Shown one piece after another: positions 25,324-33,582 of a stretch of 64,000 bases of DNA. Position 1 is the stretch's first letter; the number at the start of each line of letters is the position of its first letter. Origin of the DNA: an uncultured Oscillospiraceae bacterium (GTDB taxonomy: Bacteria; Bacillota; Clostridia; Oscillospirales; Oscillospiraceae); the NCBI GenBank assembly GCA_947629795.1, contig CANRFC010000008.1, positions 16,914 to 80,913 of the forward strand, written 5' to 3'. The translations under genes were made by a program, and so were the position numbers. The notes beneath the pieces are model-generated. The model searched no databases and was not told where the DNA came from. It saw only the letters and a list, made by a program, of their open reading frames with translations.

Positions 25324-26325
25324 CTACACCCAGCTCTCCTCGCTCTCGGGCTTCTTTTCCCGGGTCATGAGCTCGGCGATGACCTTCTGGGGGGCCTTGC
25401 CCTCGTAGAGGACGGCGTAGGCCGCCTGGGTGATGGGCATCTCCACCCCCAGCTTGTCGCACAGGGCCTTGGCATTGGCGGCGGCGTAGTAGCCCTCCAC
25501 CACCATGCCCATCTCCTCCACCGCCTGCTTGGGGGGCGTGCCCTTGCCGATGGCGATACCGCACCGGCGGTTCCGGGAGTGCATGGAGGTACAGGTGACG
25601 ATGAGGTCCCCCAGGCCGGCCAGGCCGGCGAAGGTCTCCTTCCGCCCCCCCATGGCCTCCCCCAGGCGGGCGATCTCGGTGAGCCCCCGGGTCATGAGAG
25701 CGGCCTTGGTGTTGTCGCCGTAACCCAGGCCGTCGCACACTCCGGCGCTCAGGGCGATGACGTTCTTCAGCGCCGCCCCCAGCTCCACACCCACCACATC
25801 GTCGGTGGTGTACACCCGGAAGCGCTCGTTCATGAACAGGTCCTGGACCAGCTCGGCAGCCGCCCGGTCCTCCGAGGCCGCCACCACCGCCGTGGGCACG
25901 TGCCGGCCCACCTCCTCGGCGTGGGAGGGCCCGGAGAGAGCCACCACCGGGTGGCCCGCCCCCACCTCCTGGGCGATGCACTCAGTGAGGGTGCAGGAGC
26001 TCTCCTTCTCCACCCCCTTGGACACCGACACCAGCACCGTCCCGGGGTCCAGCAGGTCCCTGACCTGCCGGGCGGTGGAGCGCACGGCGAAGGAGGGGGT
26101 GGCCACCACCACCGCGCCGCAGCCCTTCACGCAGCTCATGTCGGCGGTGAGCGCCAGGTCGGCGGGAAGAGGCACGCCCTTGAGCACCGGATTCTCCCGG
26201 TCGGCCCGGAGCCGGGCGGACTCCTCCTCCATGTAGGACCACAGGGTGACCCTGTGGCCGTTTTCCAGCAACAGCAGAGCCAGAGCCGTACCCCAGCCGC
26301 CGGAGCCCAAGACGGTGATATTCAT
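25324..26325 (-). CDS. gpsA: glycerol-3-phosphate dehydrogenase [NAD(P)+]
   Basis: GpsA reduces dihydroxyacetone phosphate to sn-glycerol-3-phosphate for phospholipid synthesis. The 333-residue protein has the N-terminal Rossmann motif VLGSGGWGTALALLL. The catalytic region is KNVIALSAGVCDGLGYGDNTKAAL with its conserved lysine, and GLGDLIVTCTSMHSRNRR follows. It overlaps plsY, the next enzyme of the pathway, by 4 bases. Confidence 0.97.
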   Translation of the reverse strand: MNITVLGSGGWGTALALLLLENGHRVTLWSYMEEESARLRADRENPVLKGVPLPADLALTADMSCVKGCGAVVVATPSFAVRSTARQVRDLLDPGTVLVSVSKGVEKESSCTLTECIAQEVGAGHPVVALSGPSHAEEVGRHVPTAVVAASEDRAAAELVQDLFMNERFRVYTTDDVVGVELGAALKNVIALSAGVCDGLGYGDNTKAALMTRGLTEIARLGEAMGGRKETFAGLAGLGDLIVTCTSMHSRNRRCGIAIGKGTPPKQAVEEMGMVVEGYYAAANAKALCDKLGVEMPITQAAYAVLYEGKAPQKVIAELMTREKKPESEESWV

Positions 26326-27059
26326 TGTCCGCCCTCCTTTTTCTTATGGAACGACAGCTTGTTCTCCTCACCTCTGAGCAGCCGCCCGATGTTGGCCCGG
26401 TGCATGTACACGATGCCCCAGCCGATGACCACGGCCAGGACGGTGAGGGGGATATTCCCATAGACGAACCAGGTGGCGAAGGGGAAGCTCCCTCCCGCCC
26501 AGATGGAGCCCAGGGAGACGTACCGGGTAAGGATGGTGAGCAGGAGGAAGCCCCCCCACACCACCAGGGCGATGCGCCAGTCGATCATGATGGCGATGGT
26601 GCCGCCGGAGAGGATGCCCTTGCCCCCCTTGAAGCGGAACATACAGGGGAACATATGCCCCAGCAGGCAGAAAAGCCCCGCCCAGTATTTGTCGTAGGGG
26701 GTGAGCATCAGCTGCTCCAGGATGGCGCTCCGGGCGGAGCCGGCCTCCCACCCGGCCTGGACCAGCGCCTGGGTCAGGCAAAACCGGAAGAGCAGCCCGC
26801 CGATCCACACCGCCAGCACCGCCTTGAGCACGTCGATGAGGATAACCGCCAGGGTCAGGGGCCCGCCGAAGGTGCGGAAGAAGTTGGTCAGGCCCGCGTT
26901 GCCGCTGCCGTGGGTGCGCACGTCGTCGTGAATGATATACTTGGAGATGATGACCGCCCCGTTGGAGCAGCCCAGGAAATAGGCGATGACAGCGGTCAGC
27001 GCCGCGGCGATCCCACCGCCCAGCATGACGTACCCATAATGCGTGAGCAGATACAGCAT
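26322..27059 (-). CDS. plsY: acyl-phosphate:glycerol-3-phosphate acyltransferase PlsY
   Basis: This polytopic membrane acyltransferase uses the GpsA product. The family motifs are visible: FLGCSNGAVIISKY, HDDVRTHGSGNAGLTNFFRTFG, and LGHMFPCMFRFKGGKGI. At 245 residues it is about 30-40 longer than most PlsY. The extra length is mainly an insertion around residues 90-115 and a charged C-terminal tail. The der stop lies 3 bases upstream. Confidence 0.95.
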   Translation of the reverse strand: MLYLLTHYGYVMLGGGIAAALTAVIAYFLGCSNGAVIISKYIIHDDVRTHGSGNAGLTNFFRTFGGPLTLAVILIDVLKAVLAVWIGGLLFRFCLTQALVQAGWEAGSARSAILEQLMLTPYDKYWAGLFCLLGHMFPCMFRFKGGKGILSGGTIAIMIDWRIALVVWGGFLLLTILTRYVSLGSIWAGGSFPFATWFVYGNIPLTVLAVVIGWGIVYMHRANIGRLLRGEENKLSFHKKKEGGQ

Positions 27060-27061
27060 CC

Positions 27062-28390
27062 CTATCCCTCCTTATCTCCTTTTTCGCGGATCGTTATCTT
27101 CACCGGCGTGCCCTGGAGGCCGAAGGTGGCCCGGATCTGATTCTCGAGATACCTCTGATAGGAGAAGTGGAACAGATCCATCCGGTTGCAGAAGATGACA
27201 AAGTGGGGGGGCTTGACCCCCACCTGGGTCATATAGTAGATCTTCAGCCTTCTCCCCTTGTCGGTGGGGGGCTGGACCCGGGCGGTGGCATCGGAGAGTA
27301 CGTCGTTGAGCATCCCGGTGGAGATGCGCATGGCCGCCTGCTCATTCACCGAGTTGATGGCGTCGAAGAGCTTGTCCACCCGGGATCCGGTGAGGGCGGA
27401 GAGGAAGAGGATGGGGGCATAGGGCATATAGGAAAGGTCCCGGCGGATATCCTCGGTCATCCGCTGCATGGTCTTGTCGTCCTTGTCCACGATGTCCCAC
27501 TTGTTCACCACGATGATGCAGGCCTTTCCCGCCTCGTGGGCCAGGCCGGCCACCTTGGTGTCCTGCTCGGTGACTCCCTCGGTGCCGTCGATGAGGATAA
27601 GGCACACGTCGCTGCGCTCGATGGCCAGGGTGGCCCGGAGGACCGAGAACTGCTCCACCCGGTCGGTGACCCGGGCCTTCCGCCGCATGCCGGCGGTGTC
27701 GATGAGCAGGTACTTCCCCTTGTCATTTTCAAAGTAGTTGTCGATGGCGTCCCGGGTGGTGCCCGCCATGTCCGAGACGATGACCCGGTTCTGCCCCAGG
27801 ATGCGGTTGACCAGAGAGGACTTGCCCACGTTGGGCTTGCCGATGATGGCCACCTTGATGACGTCGGGGTCCTCGTCCTCCTCATCGGTCTCGGGGAAAT
27901 ACTTGAAGCACTCGTCCAGCAGGTCGCCGGTGCCGTGGCCGTGGACGGCCGAGACCGGCACCGGGTCCCCCAGGCCCAGGTTGTAGAACTCGTAGACGTC
28001 GGGGTCGGTGACCCCGGTCTTGTCCATCTTGTTCACCGCCAGGATCACCGGCTTGCCCGACTTGAGGAGCAGGTTGGCCACCTCGTGGTCCGAGGCGGTG
28101 AGCCCGGTCTGGATATCGCACAGAAAGACGATGACGGTGGCGGCGGCGATGGCGATCTCGGCCTGCTCCCGCATGAACTGCAGGATTTCGCTGTCGGTGC
28201 CCGGCTCGATGCCGCCGGTGTCCACCAGATCGAACTTCCGGCCCCGCCACTCACAGGGGGCGTAGATGCGGTCCCGGGTGACGCCGGGGGTGTCCTCCAC
28301 GATGCTGAGGCGCTGCCCGCACAGCTTATTGAAGAGCATGGACTTGCCCACGTTGGGCCGGCCCACGATGGCTACCAAGGGTCTGGACAT
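27062..28390 (-). CDS. der: ribosome biogenesis GTPase Der
   Basis: Der (EngA) is an essential double-GTPase for 50S assembly. The 442-residue protein has two G domains, GRPNVGKSMLFNKL near residue 9 and GKPNVGKSSLVNRI near 184. Their DTAG switches are DTGGIEPG and DTAGMRRK, and a C-terminal KH-like domain follows. The start is the ATG at 28390 after AAGGAG; the 15 extra upstream codons overlap the promoter. It heads the der-plsY-gpsA operon. Confidence 0.97.
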   Translation of the reverse strand: MSRPLVAIVGRPNVGKSMLFNKLCGQRLSIVEDTPGVTRDRIYAPCEWRGRKFDLVDTGGIEPGTDSEILQFMREQAEIAIAAATVIVFLCDIQTGLTASDHEVANLLLKSGKPVILAVNKMDKTGVTDPDVYEFYNLGLGDPVPVSAVHGHGTGDLLDECFKYFPETDEEDEDPDVIKVAIIGKPNVGKSSLVNRILGQNRVIVSDMAGTTRDAIDNYFENDKGKYLLIDTAGMRRKARVTDRVEQFSVLRATLAIERSDVCLILIDGTEGVTEQDTKVAGLAHEAGKACIIVVNKWDIVDKDDKTMQRMTEDIRRDLSYMPYAPILFLSALTGSRVDKLFDAINSVNEQAAMRISTGMLNDVLSDATARVQPPTDKGRRLKIYYMTQVGVKPPHFVIFCNRMDLFHFSYQRYLENQIRATFGLQGTPVKITIREKGDKEG

Positions 28391-28425
28391 GGAGGCACTC
28401 CTTTCTTTTCTGCTTCTTTGGGGGT

Positions 28426-28454
28426 AGTATAGCATACCCGGGGAAAAATATCAA
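28426..28454 (-). promoter_or_regulatory. promoter of der-plsY-gpsA
   Basis: TTGATA (28454-28449), a 17-base spacer and TATACT (28431-28426) with an extended TGC lie 36 bases before the der start. Confidence 0.85.
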
Positions 28455-28470
28455 ATGCGGGCAAAGAAAA

Positions 28471-28491
28471 AGAGGGGAGCTCTTCCCCTCT
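28471..28491 (-). terminator. rpmF terminator
   Basis: The minus-strand stem AGAGGGG/CCCCTCT is followed by TTTTCTTT. It lies 15 bases after the rpmF stop and just in front of the der promoter. Confidence 0.8.
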
Positions 28492-28505
28492 CATTCTTTG
28501 CCTTT

Positions 28506-28700
28506 TCAGTTGGCGGCGGGCGCCTCGGCCTTGGCGAAGTCGTGACCGTTGTAGGTCAGGCAGGACTTGCACATCCGATGGGGCAGGCGATAGGCCCCGC
28601 ACTTGGGGCAGGTGGTGACGCCGGGGGTCTCCAGCTTCCACACGGAGCTGCGGCGCTTGTTCCGACGCTGCTTGGACACTTTACTCTTGGGGACTGCCAT
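28506..28700 (-). CDS. rpmF: 50S ribosomal protein L32
   Basis: The 64-residue L32 begins MAVPKSKVSKQRRNKRRSS. It keeps the zinc ribbon as CPKCG followed by CKSC, so it is the zinc-binding form. It is cotranscribed with yceD, a widely conserved pair. Confidence 0.97.
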   Translation of the reverse strand: MAVPKSKVSKQRRNKRRSSVWKLETPGVTTCPKCGAYRLPHRMCKSCLTYNGHDFAKAEAPAAN

Positions 28701-28744
28701 CTATGACACCTCCTTAATGTGACAGGGGCAATTTCCTCTCGTAT

Positions 28745-29266
28745 TCAATCGGACGAGGTCTCGTCCGTATCCAAAAGTTTCGCCAGGACGGCAAAACGTG
28801 GATCCAACTCTTTTTTGCAGCCGCAGGGCCCGTCGTTCAGGTCCTTGCCGCAGGTGGGGCACAGCCCCTTGCACTCCGGGCGGCACAGATGCTTGCCGTC
28901 CACCGCCAGGACGCATTCGGTGGTGAAGAGCTCGTCCAGGTCCACCCCGCCGTTCTCCAGCAGGACGATCTCGTCGCTGTCGGTATCGGCCTCGTTGGCC
29001 AGCTCCTCGGCCAGAAGGGTCCGCACCGGCACGGTGAAGGGCAGGCGCAAGGGCTTCAGGCACCGGTCGCAGCGGGTGGTGAGCTCCCCCTCGGCCTTCC
29101 CCTCCAGCTCCAGGGCGCCGGCCATGTTGCGCACGGTGCCGGACACTTGGAGCGGCTCCCGGAAGGGCTTCTCTCCGAAGAGCTCCACAGCGCGCAGATC
29201 CAGCTCCTGCCGGAATTCCTTCCGGGCGCCGGGGATATGGATGATGTCTCGCAGATCCAGTCTCAT
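28745..29266 (-). CDS. yceD: YceD/DUF177 family protein
   Basis: The 173-residue product has the DUF177 pattern: a CDRC pair near residue 65 and a second cysteine group (CKGLCPTCGKDLNDGPCGC) near 135-150, probably for zinc. YceD-family proteins are linked to 23S rRNA accumulation in bacteria and plants and usually precede rpmF. The start is the ATG at 29266; the longer open frame crosses the promoter. Confidence 0.9.
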   Translation of the reverse strand: MRLDLRDIIHIPGARKEFRQELDLRAVELFGEKPFREPLQVSGTVRNMAGALELEGKAEGELTTRCDRCLKPLRLPFTVPVRTLLAEELANEADTDSDEIVLLENGGVDLDELFTTECVLAVDGKHLCRPECKGLCPTCGKDLNDGPCGCKKELDPRFAVLAKLLDTDETSSD

Positions 29267-29296
29267 AATGCTCTCCCTCGCAGCGGTACAGCGAAT

Positions 29297-29325
29297 ATTA
29301 TAGCGAAAGTTCCTCCCCATGTCAA
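29297..29325 (-). promoter_or_regulatory. consensus sigma-A promoter of yceD-rpmF
   Basis: A perfect TTGACA (29325-29320) and a perfect TATAAT (29302-29297) have 17 bases between them. They lie 31 bases before the yceD start. Confidence 0.93.
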
Positions 29326-29348
29326 ATACTTTTTTCATTTTTCTCATC

Positions 29349-29377
29349 TTTACACCGGGATGCGGCGGCGATATAAT
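29349..29377 (+). promoter_or_regulatory. promoter of the FNT gene and rluA
   Basis: TTTACA and TATAAT are separated by 17 bases, 43 bases before the start. This promoter is back-to-back with that of yceD. Confidence 0.87.
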
Positions 29378-29419
29378 GGTGGTATTCTAAAATGAGCCGA
29401 TCAAAGGGGGCATGGCGTG

Positions 29420-30046
29420 ATGAAAAAAGTGGTCTCTTCTCTCCCGGACTCGGTGCTGGGGGGCGTGTGCATCGCCATCGGCGGAACGGTCTTCCTCTCC
29501 TGTGAGAGCAAGGTGGCCGGGGCGCTTTTCTTCTGCCTGGGGCTGTTTGCCATCTGCACCTTCGGCCTGGGCCTGTTCACCGGCAAGGTGGGGTATATCC
29601 CCGAAAATCCCCCGTCCTATGTGGGCTTCGTCCTCTCGGTCTGGCTGGGCAACTTTCTCGGCACCGGCCTGGCTGCCCTGGCTCTGCGGGCCACCCGCCT
29701 GTTCCCCCTCTCGGAGCGGGCCGCCGCCCTGTGCCGGACCAAGCTGGATGACGGTCCGGTCTCCATCTTCATCCTCTCGGTCTTCTGCGGCATCCTGATG
29801 TTCCTGGCCGTGGACGGGTTCAAAAACAACCCCCATCCTCTGGGAAAGTACCTGGGGATCTTCCTGGGGGTGTCGGTGTTCATCCTGTGCGGCTTTGAGC
29901 ACTGCGTAGCCAATATGTTCTACTTCTCCCTGGCGGGGATGTGGAGCGGCAAGGCCCTGGTGTGGCTGGTGCTCATGACCCTGGGCAATTCCTGCGGCGG
30001 GATGCTCCTCCCCCTGTGCCGCAAGCTCCGGGAGGGGTCGTCGTGA
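29420..30046 (+). CDS. formate/nitrite transporter (FNT) family channel
   Basis: This 208-residue protein has six hydrophobic segments. The FNT hallmark GFEHCVANMFYFSL carries the conserved gating/proton-relay histidine. An LGGVCIAIGG-type first helix and a MTLGNSCGGMLLP end match the fold. FNT channels move formate, nitrite, hydrosulfide or short monocarboxylates. At about 208 residues it is shorter than FocA (about 280), with short termini. I prefer the ATG at 29420 (9 bases from AAAGGGGG) over the adjacent GTG at 29417. Its stop overlaps the GTG start of the next gene. Confidence 0.85.
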   Translation: MKKVVSSLPDSVLGGVCIAIGGTVFLSCESKVAGALFFCLGLFAICTFGLGLFTGKVGYIPENPPSYVGFVLSVWLGNFLGTGLAALALRATRLFPLSERAAALCRTKLDDGPVSIFILSVFCGILMFLAVDGFKNNPHPLGKYLGIFLGVSVFILCGFEHCVANMFYFSLAGMWSGKALVWLVLMTLGNSCGGMLLPLCRKLREGSS

Positions 30047-31005
30047 AGGAATTCACCATCGGGAAAAACGACGCGGGGCAGCGGCTGGACCGCTGGCTGG
30101 GCAAGGCAGTGCCCCTCCTCCCCGCCCCCCTGGCCCAGAAGTACATCCGCCTCAAGCGGGTGAAGGTGGGCGGCAAGCGCGCCGAGCGGGACTACCGCCT
30201 CCGGGAGGGGGACCTGGTGGAGCTCTATATCAACGACGAGTTCTTCGACGCCCCCACCGAGGACAACGCCTTCCTGTCGGTGTTCTCCCCCAAGCTGGAC
30301 ATCGTCTATGAGGACGAGCACCTCATCGTCTGCAACAAGCGGCCCGGGATGCTCTGCCACCCCGACCAGGGGGAGTACGTCAACACCCTCATCACCCACA
30401 TCCAGGCCTACCTCTATCAGAAGAAGGAGTGGTCCCCCCGGTGGGAGAATTCCTTTGCCCCCGCCCTGTGCCACCGCATCGACCGGAACACCGGGGGGCT
30501 GGTCATCGCCGCCAAGACCGCCGAGGCCCTCCGGGTGATGAACGACAAGATCAAGGACCGGGAGATCACCAAGCTCTATCTGGCGGCCATCGTGGGAAAA
30601 ATGGCCCCCTCGGAGGGAGAATTGCGGGGGTTCGTGCTGAAAAACGAGGGGAAGAAACAGGTTTTTGTGTACGACAAGCCGGTCCCAGGCGGCAAGACCG
30701 CCCTGACCAAATACCGCACTTTGGTTGTGAAAAATGGCCTTTCTCTGGTGGAATGTGAACTTTTGACCGGCAGGACCCACCAGATCCGGGCCCAGTTCGC
30801 CCACGCCGGCCACCCTCTGGTGGGGGACGGCAAATACGGCCGCAAACCCGCGGATACCAAGGGTTTGCGGAAAGGCCAGGCCCTCTGGGCCTACAAGCTG
30901 ACCTTCGACTTCCCCACCCCCGCCGGCCCCCTGGAGCCCTTGCGGGGCAAGACTTTGGAGGTCCCCCGGTCAGACATCGACTTCGTGGGGGAGTACTTTT
31001 CGTGA
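30043..31005 (+). CDS. RluA family pseudouridine synthase
   Basis: The 320-residue protein has an N-terminal S4 domain (RLDRWLGKAVPLLPAPLAQKYI). The catalytic domain contains the aspartate motif HRIDRNTGGLVIAAKT and LTGRTHQIRAQFAHAG. It isomerises specific uridines in rRNA or tRNA; the target cannot be named. The GTG at 30043 overlaps the preceding stop (GTGA), with GGAGGGG upstream. Confidence 0.93.
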   Translation: MKEFTIGKNDAGQRLDRWLGKAVPLLPAPLAQKYIRLKRVKVGGKRAERDYRLREGDLVELYINDEFFDAPTEDNAFLSVFSPKLDIVYEDEHLIVCNKRPGMLCHPDQGEYVNTLITHIQAYLYQKKEWSPRWENSFAPALCHRIDRNTGGLVIAAKTAEALRVMNDKIKDREITKLYLAAIVGKMAPSEGELRGFVLKNEGKKQVFVYDKPVPGGKTALTKYRTLVVKNGLSLVECELLTGRTHQIRAQFAHAGHPLVGDGKYGRKPADTKGLRKGQALWAYKLTFDFPTPAGPLEPLRGKTLEVPRSDIDFVGEYFS

Positions 31006-31020
31006 AGCCGGTCCACAGGA

Positions 31021-31057
31021 AAGGGCGGCGGAGCTGTCAGGCCCCGCCGCCCTTTTT
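31021..31057 (+). terminator. terminator after rluA
   Basis: The stem GGGCGGCGG/CCGCCGCCC has a 12-base loop and is followed by TTTTT. Confidence 0.88.
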
Positions 31058-31065
31058 CCTTTGTC

Positions 31066-31308
31066 TTACCGGAGCTCCTGCTCCAGGGAATCAAACTCCG
31101 GTGTGGAGAAAAACTCCCCCAGCGTCAGGTCCAGTCCGTCACAGATCATTTTAATGGTCACCAGCTTGGGGTTTTGACTGCGTCCGTACAGGATATTCTT
31201 CACGCTGGAGGGCGGCAGCCCCGCCAGGTTCGCCAGCTTGTTGATGGTGATATCCCTCTGGCCGCAAAGCTGTAATATCCGGGCCTTTACTGCGTCTACC
31301 GTCGTCAT
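31066..31308 (-). CDS. XRE family transcriptional regulator
   Basis: This 80-residue protein consists of one Cro/CI-type helix-turn-helix (DITINKLANLAGLPPSSVKNIL) plus a short acidic tail. I use the ATG at 31308, 7 bases after AAGGGGGG; 11 upstream codons are open but lack a ribosome binding site. A perfect 24-base palindrome lies upstream where it could block its own promoter. The gene is monocistronic, and its targets beyond itself are unknown. The divergent pot operon is a candidate. Confidence 0.85.
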   Translation of the reverse strand: MTTVDAVKARILQLCGQRDITINKLANLAGLPPSSVKNILYGRSQNPKLVTIKMICDGLDLTLGEFFSTPEFDSLEQELR

Positions 31309-31352
31309 ATTGCCGTCCCCCCTTGCCTTCAGCATAGACAAAAGGGCTGGAC

Positions 31353-31358
31353 ATTATA
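31353..31358 (-). promoter_or_regulatory. -10 element of the XRE gene
   Basis: TATAAT on the minus strand lies 45 bases before the start. No good -35 is present, and the -35 position is covered by the palindrome at 31374-31397. Confidence 0.55.
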
Positions 31359-31373
31359 GGCTACCTGTGCTAC

Positions 31374-31397
31374 TATCAGGCTATCCATAGCCTGATA
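31374..31397. promoter_or_regulatory. palindromic operator, probably for the XRE regulator
   Basis: TATCAGGCTAT-CC-ATAGCCTGATA is a perfect inverted repeat with 11-base arms. It is centred about 30 bases upstream of the -10, so it overlaps the -35 region. A half-site-like TATAGGCTA is seen at 31355-31363. Confidence 0.7.
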
Positions 31398-31506
31398 GGG
31401 ATCCACTGCCCCGACTGGGAGAATATCACAAAGGTCATACATCCTCCGAAACCATGGTAATTGCGCGCCGGCGGCACGATTCCCCAAAAAACTTTTTCCT
31501 CAACTA

Positions 31507-31535
31507 TTGACATTCTTCCCGAACCCGTATATAGT
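31507..31535 (+). promoter_or_regulatory. promoter of potABCD
   Basis: TTGACA, 17 bases, TATAGT. The predicted transcription start is close to 31542. Confidence 0.88.
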
Positions 31536-31544
31536 TGGTCTCAC

Positions 31545-31585
31545 AGAAAGGACGTACCCAGCCGTCGGTTGGGTACGTCCTTTCT
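31545..31585 (+). promoter_or_regulatory. 5'-terminal stem-loop of the pot mRNA
   Basis: AGAAAGGACGTACCCA (31545-31560) is perfectly complementary to TGGGTACGTCCTTTCT (31570-31585) around a 9-base loop. It would begin within a few bases of the predicted 5' end of the mRNA. There is no T-run, so mRNA stabilisation or protein binding is more likely than termination. Confidence 0.7.
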
Positions 31586-31613
31586 GAATACAACAGAAAA
31601 TGGGGGAGGATAC

Positions 31614-32756
31614 ATGTCCAAGGAGTTGATCCGTCTATCGGACTGCGTCGTGAAATTCGACGACGAGATCATTCTCGACCACCTCAATCTTTACATCAAT
31701 GATAAGGAATTCCTCACGCTCCTGGGGCCCAGCGGGTGCGGCAAGACCACCACGCTGCGGATCATAGGCGGGTTTTTGTCACCCACCTCCGGGGACGTGT
31801 TTTTTGATGGGCAGCGATGCAACGACGTGCCCCCCCATAAACGCCAGGTGAACACGGTGTTCCAGAAATACGCCCTGTTCCCCCACCTTAATGTATTTGA
31901 AAATGTGGCCTTCGGCCTGCGCATCGCCAAGGTCCCCGACGGGGAGGTCACCCAACGGGTCATGGAGATGCTGGAGGTGGTGAACCTCAAGGGCTTCGAG
32001 CGCCGGCCCATCTCCGCCCTCTCCGGCGGCCAGCAGCAGCGGGTGGCCATCGCCCGGGCCCTGGTGAACCGGCCCAAGGTCCTCCTCCTGGACGAGCCCC
32101 TGGGCGCCCTGGACATGCGCCTTCGCAAGGACATGCAGAGCGAGCTCAAGCGCATCCAGCAGGAGCTGGAGATCACCTTTGTCTACGTCACCCACGACCA
32201 GGAGGAGGCCCTGGCCATGTCCGACACCGTGGTGGTCATGGACGGCGGTCTCATCCAGCAGATCGGCACCCCCGAGGACATCTACAACGAGCCCAAGAAC
32301 GCCTTCGTGGCCGACTTCATCGGCGAGTCCAACATCCTCGACGGCATCATGCGCGCCGACGGGGTGGTGGAGATCTTCAACCGCAGGTTCCAGTGCCTGG
32401 ACGGCGGCTTTGCCAAGGACGAGCCGGTGGACGTGGTCATCCGGCCCGAGGACGTGGACATCGTCCCCGAGACCGAGGGCCAGCTCCGGGGCACGGTGAC
32501 CCAGGTGACCTTCAAGGGGGTCCACTACGACACCATCGTGGACTTCTACGGCTTCAAGTGGCTCATCCAGACCACCGACTACTGCCCGGTGGACAGCCGC
32601 ATCGGCATCAAGATCGACCCCGACGGCATCCACGTGATGAAGAAGAGCGCCTATTCCGGCATGTTCGGGGACTACTCCTCCTACTCCGAGGAGTACGACG
32701 AGATCGGCGACGCCAGTCTCGCCCCCGACGAGGAGGGCAGCGGGGATGAAGAATAA
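31614..32756 (+). CDS. potA: spermidine/putrescine ABC transporter ATP-binding protein
   Basis: PotA powers polyamine import. The 380-residue protein has Walker [13 protein letters not shown] (~39), signature [15 protein letters not shown], Walker [13 protein letters not shown], and a C-terminal TOBE domain ([13 protein letters not shown]). The acidic tail ([26 protein letters not shown]) is unusual in length. I use the ATG at 31614 after GGGGGAGG. It overlaps potB by 11 bases. Confidence 0.94.
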   Translation: MSKELIRLSDCVVKFDDEIILDHLNLYINDKEFLTLLGPSGCGKTTTLRIIGGFLSPTSGDVFFDGQRCNDVPPHKRQVNTVFQKYALFPHLNVFENVAFGLRIAKVPDGEVTQRVMEMLEVVNLKGFERRPISALSGGQQQRVAIARALVNRPKVLLLDEPLGALDMRLRKDMQSELKRIQQELEITFVYVTHDQEEALAMSDTVVVMDGGLIQQIGTPEDIYNEPKNAFVADFIGESNILDGIMRADGVVEIFNRRFQCLDGGFAKDEPVDVVIRPEDVDIVPETEGQLRGTVTQVTFKGVHYDTIVDFYGFKWLIQTTDYCPVDSRIGIKIDPDGIHVMKKSAYSGMFGDYSSYSEEYDEIGDASLAPDEEGSGDEE

Positions 32757-33582
32757 GCTGGACCGCTTCGCCGTCCCCTATGTGGTGTGGATGGCGATCT
32801 TCGTGGTGGCCCCCATCCTGCTGATGGTGGTCTACGCCTTTACCACCGAGGGCGGCGGCTTCACCCTGGCCAACTTCGCCGACCTGGGGGAGTACCTCCC
32901 CGTCTTCACCCGCTCCTTCAAGCTGGCCATCGTGGCCACCCTCATCTGCCTGCTCATGGGCTATCCCATGGCCTATCTCATGGCCAAGGAGGGCGTCCGG
33001 TTCCAGCGGGTGGCCATGGCCCTCATCATGCTGCCCATGTGGATGAACTTCCTGCTGCGGACCTACTCCTGGATGTCCATCCTGGAGAACAACGGCCTGC
33101 TCAACCAGTTTTTCCGCGCCATCGGGCTCCTGGACGCCCTGGGGGTGGACTATATCCCCCTCATCCGCACCCAGGGGGCGGTGGTGCTGGGCATGGTGTA
33201 CAACTACCTGCCCTTTATGATCCTGCCCATCTATTCGGTCATCGTCAAGCTGGACTCCTCCCTTCTGGAGGCCGCCCGGGACCTGGGGGCCAACTCCTTC
33301 GGCGTGTTCCGCAAGGTCATTTTCCCCCTGTCCCTGCCGGGCATTCTGTCCGGAGTGACCATGGTCTTCGTCCCCTCGGTGTCCACCTTTGCCATCTCCC
33401 GGCTGCTGGGGGGCGGCGAGGAGCTGATGTTGGGCGACCTCATTGAGCAGCAGTTCCTGGGCGGGGCCTATGACCCCTACCTGGGGGCCGCCATCGCCAT
33501 GGTGATGATGGTCATCGTGGTGGTGTGCATGGTGGTCATGAACCACTTCGGTGAAGGTGAAGAGGAGGCGGTCTTACTTTGA
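32746..33582 (+). CDS. potB: spermidine/putrescine ABC transporter permease
   Basis: The 278-residue permease has six hydrophobic segments and the EAA loop [20 protein letters not shown] that contacts PotA. A Gly/Glu-rich cytoplasmic end ([12 protein letters not shown]) follows. Its stop overlaps the TTG start of the next gene. Confidence 0.94.
   Translation: MKNKLDRFAVPYVVWMAIFVVAPILLMVVYAFTTEGGGFTLANFADLGEYLPVFTRSFKLAIVATLICLLMGYPMAYLMAKEGVRFQRVAMALIMLPMWMNFLLRTYSWMSILENNGLLNQFFRAIGLLDALGVDYIPLIRTQGAVVLGMVYNYLPFMILPIYSVIVKLDSSLLEAARDLGANSFGVFRKVIFPLSLPGILSGVTMVFVPSVSTFAISRLLGGGEELMLGDLIEQQFLGGAYDPYLGAAIAMVMMVIVVVCMVVMNHFGEGEEEAVLL

Noticed and set aside
31545..31585. Intrinsic terminator or riboswitch in the pot leader
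   Set aside because: There is no T-run after the stem, and the leader (about 70 bases) is too short for a known riboswitch class.
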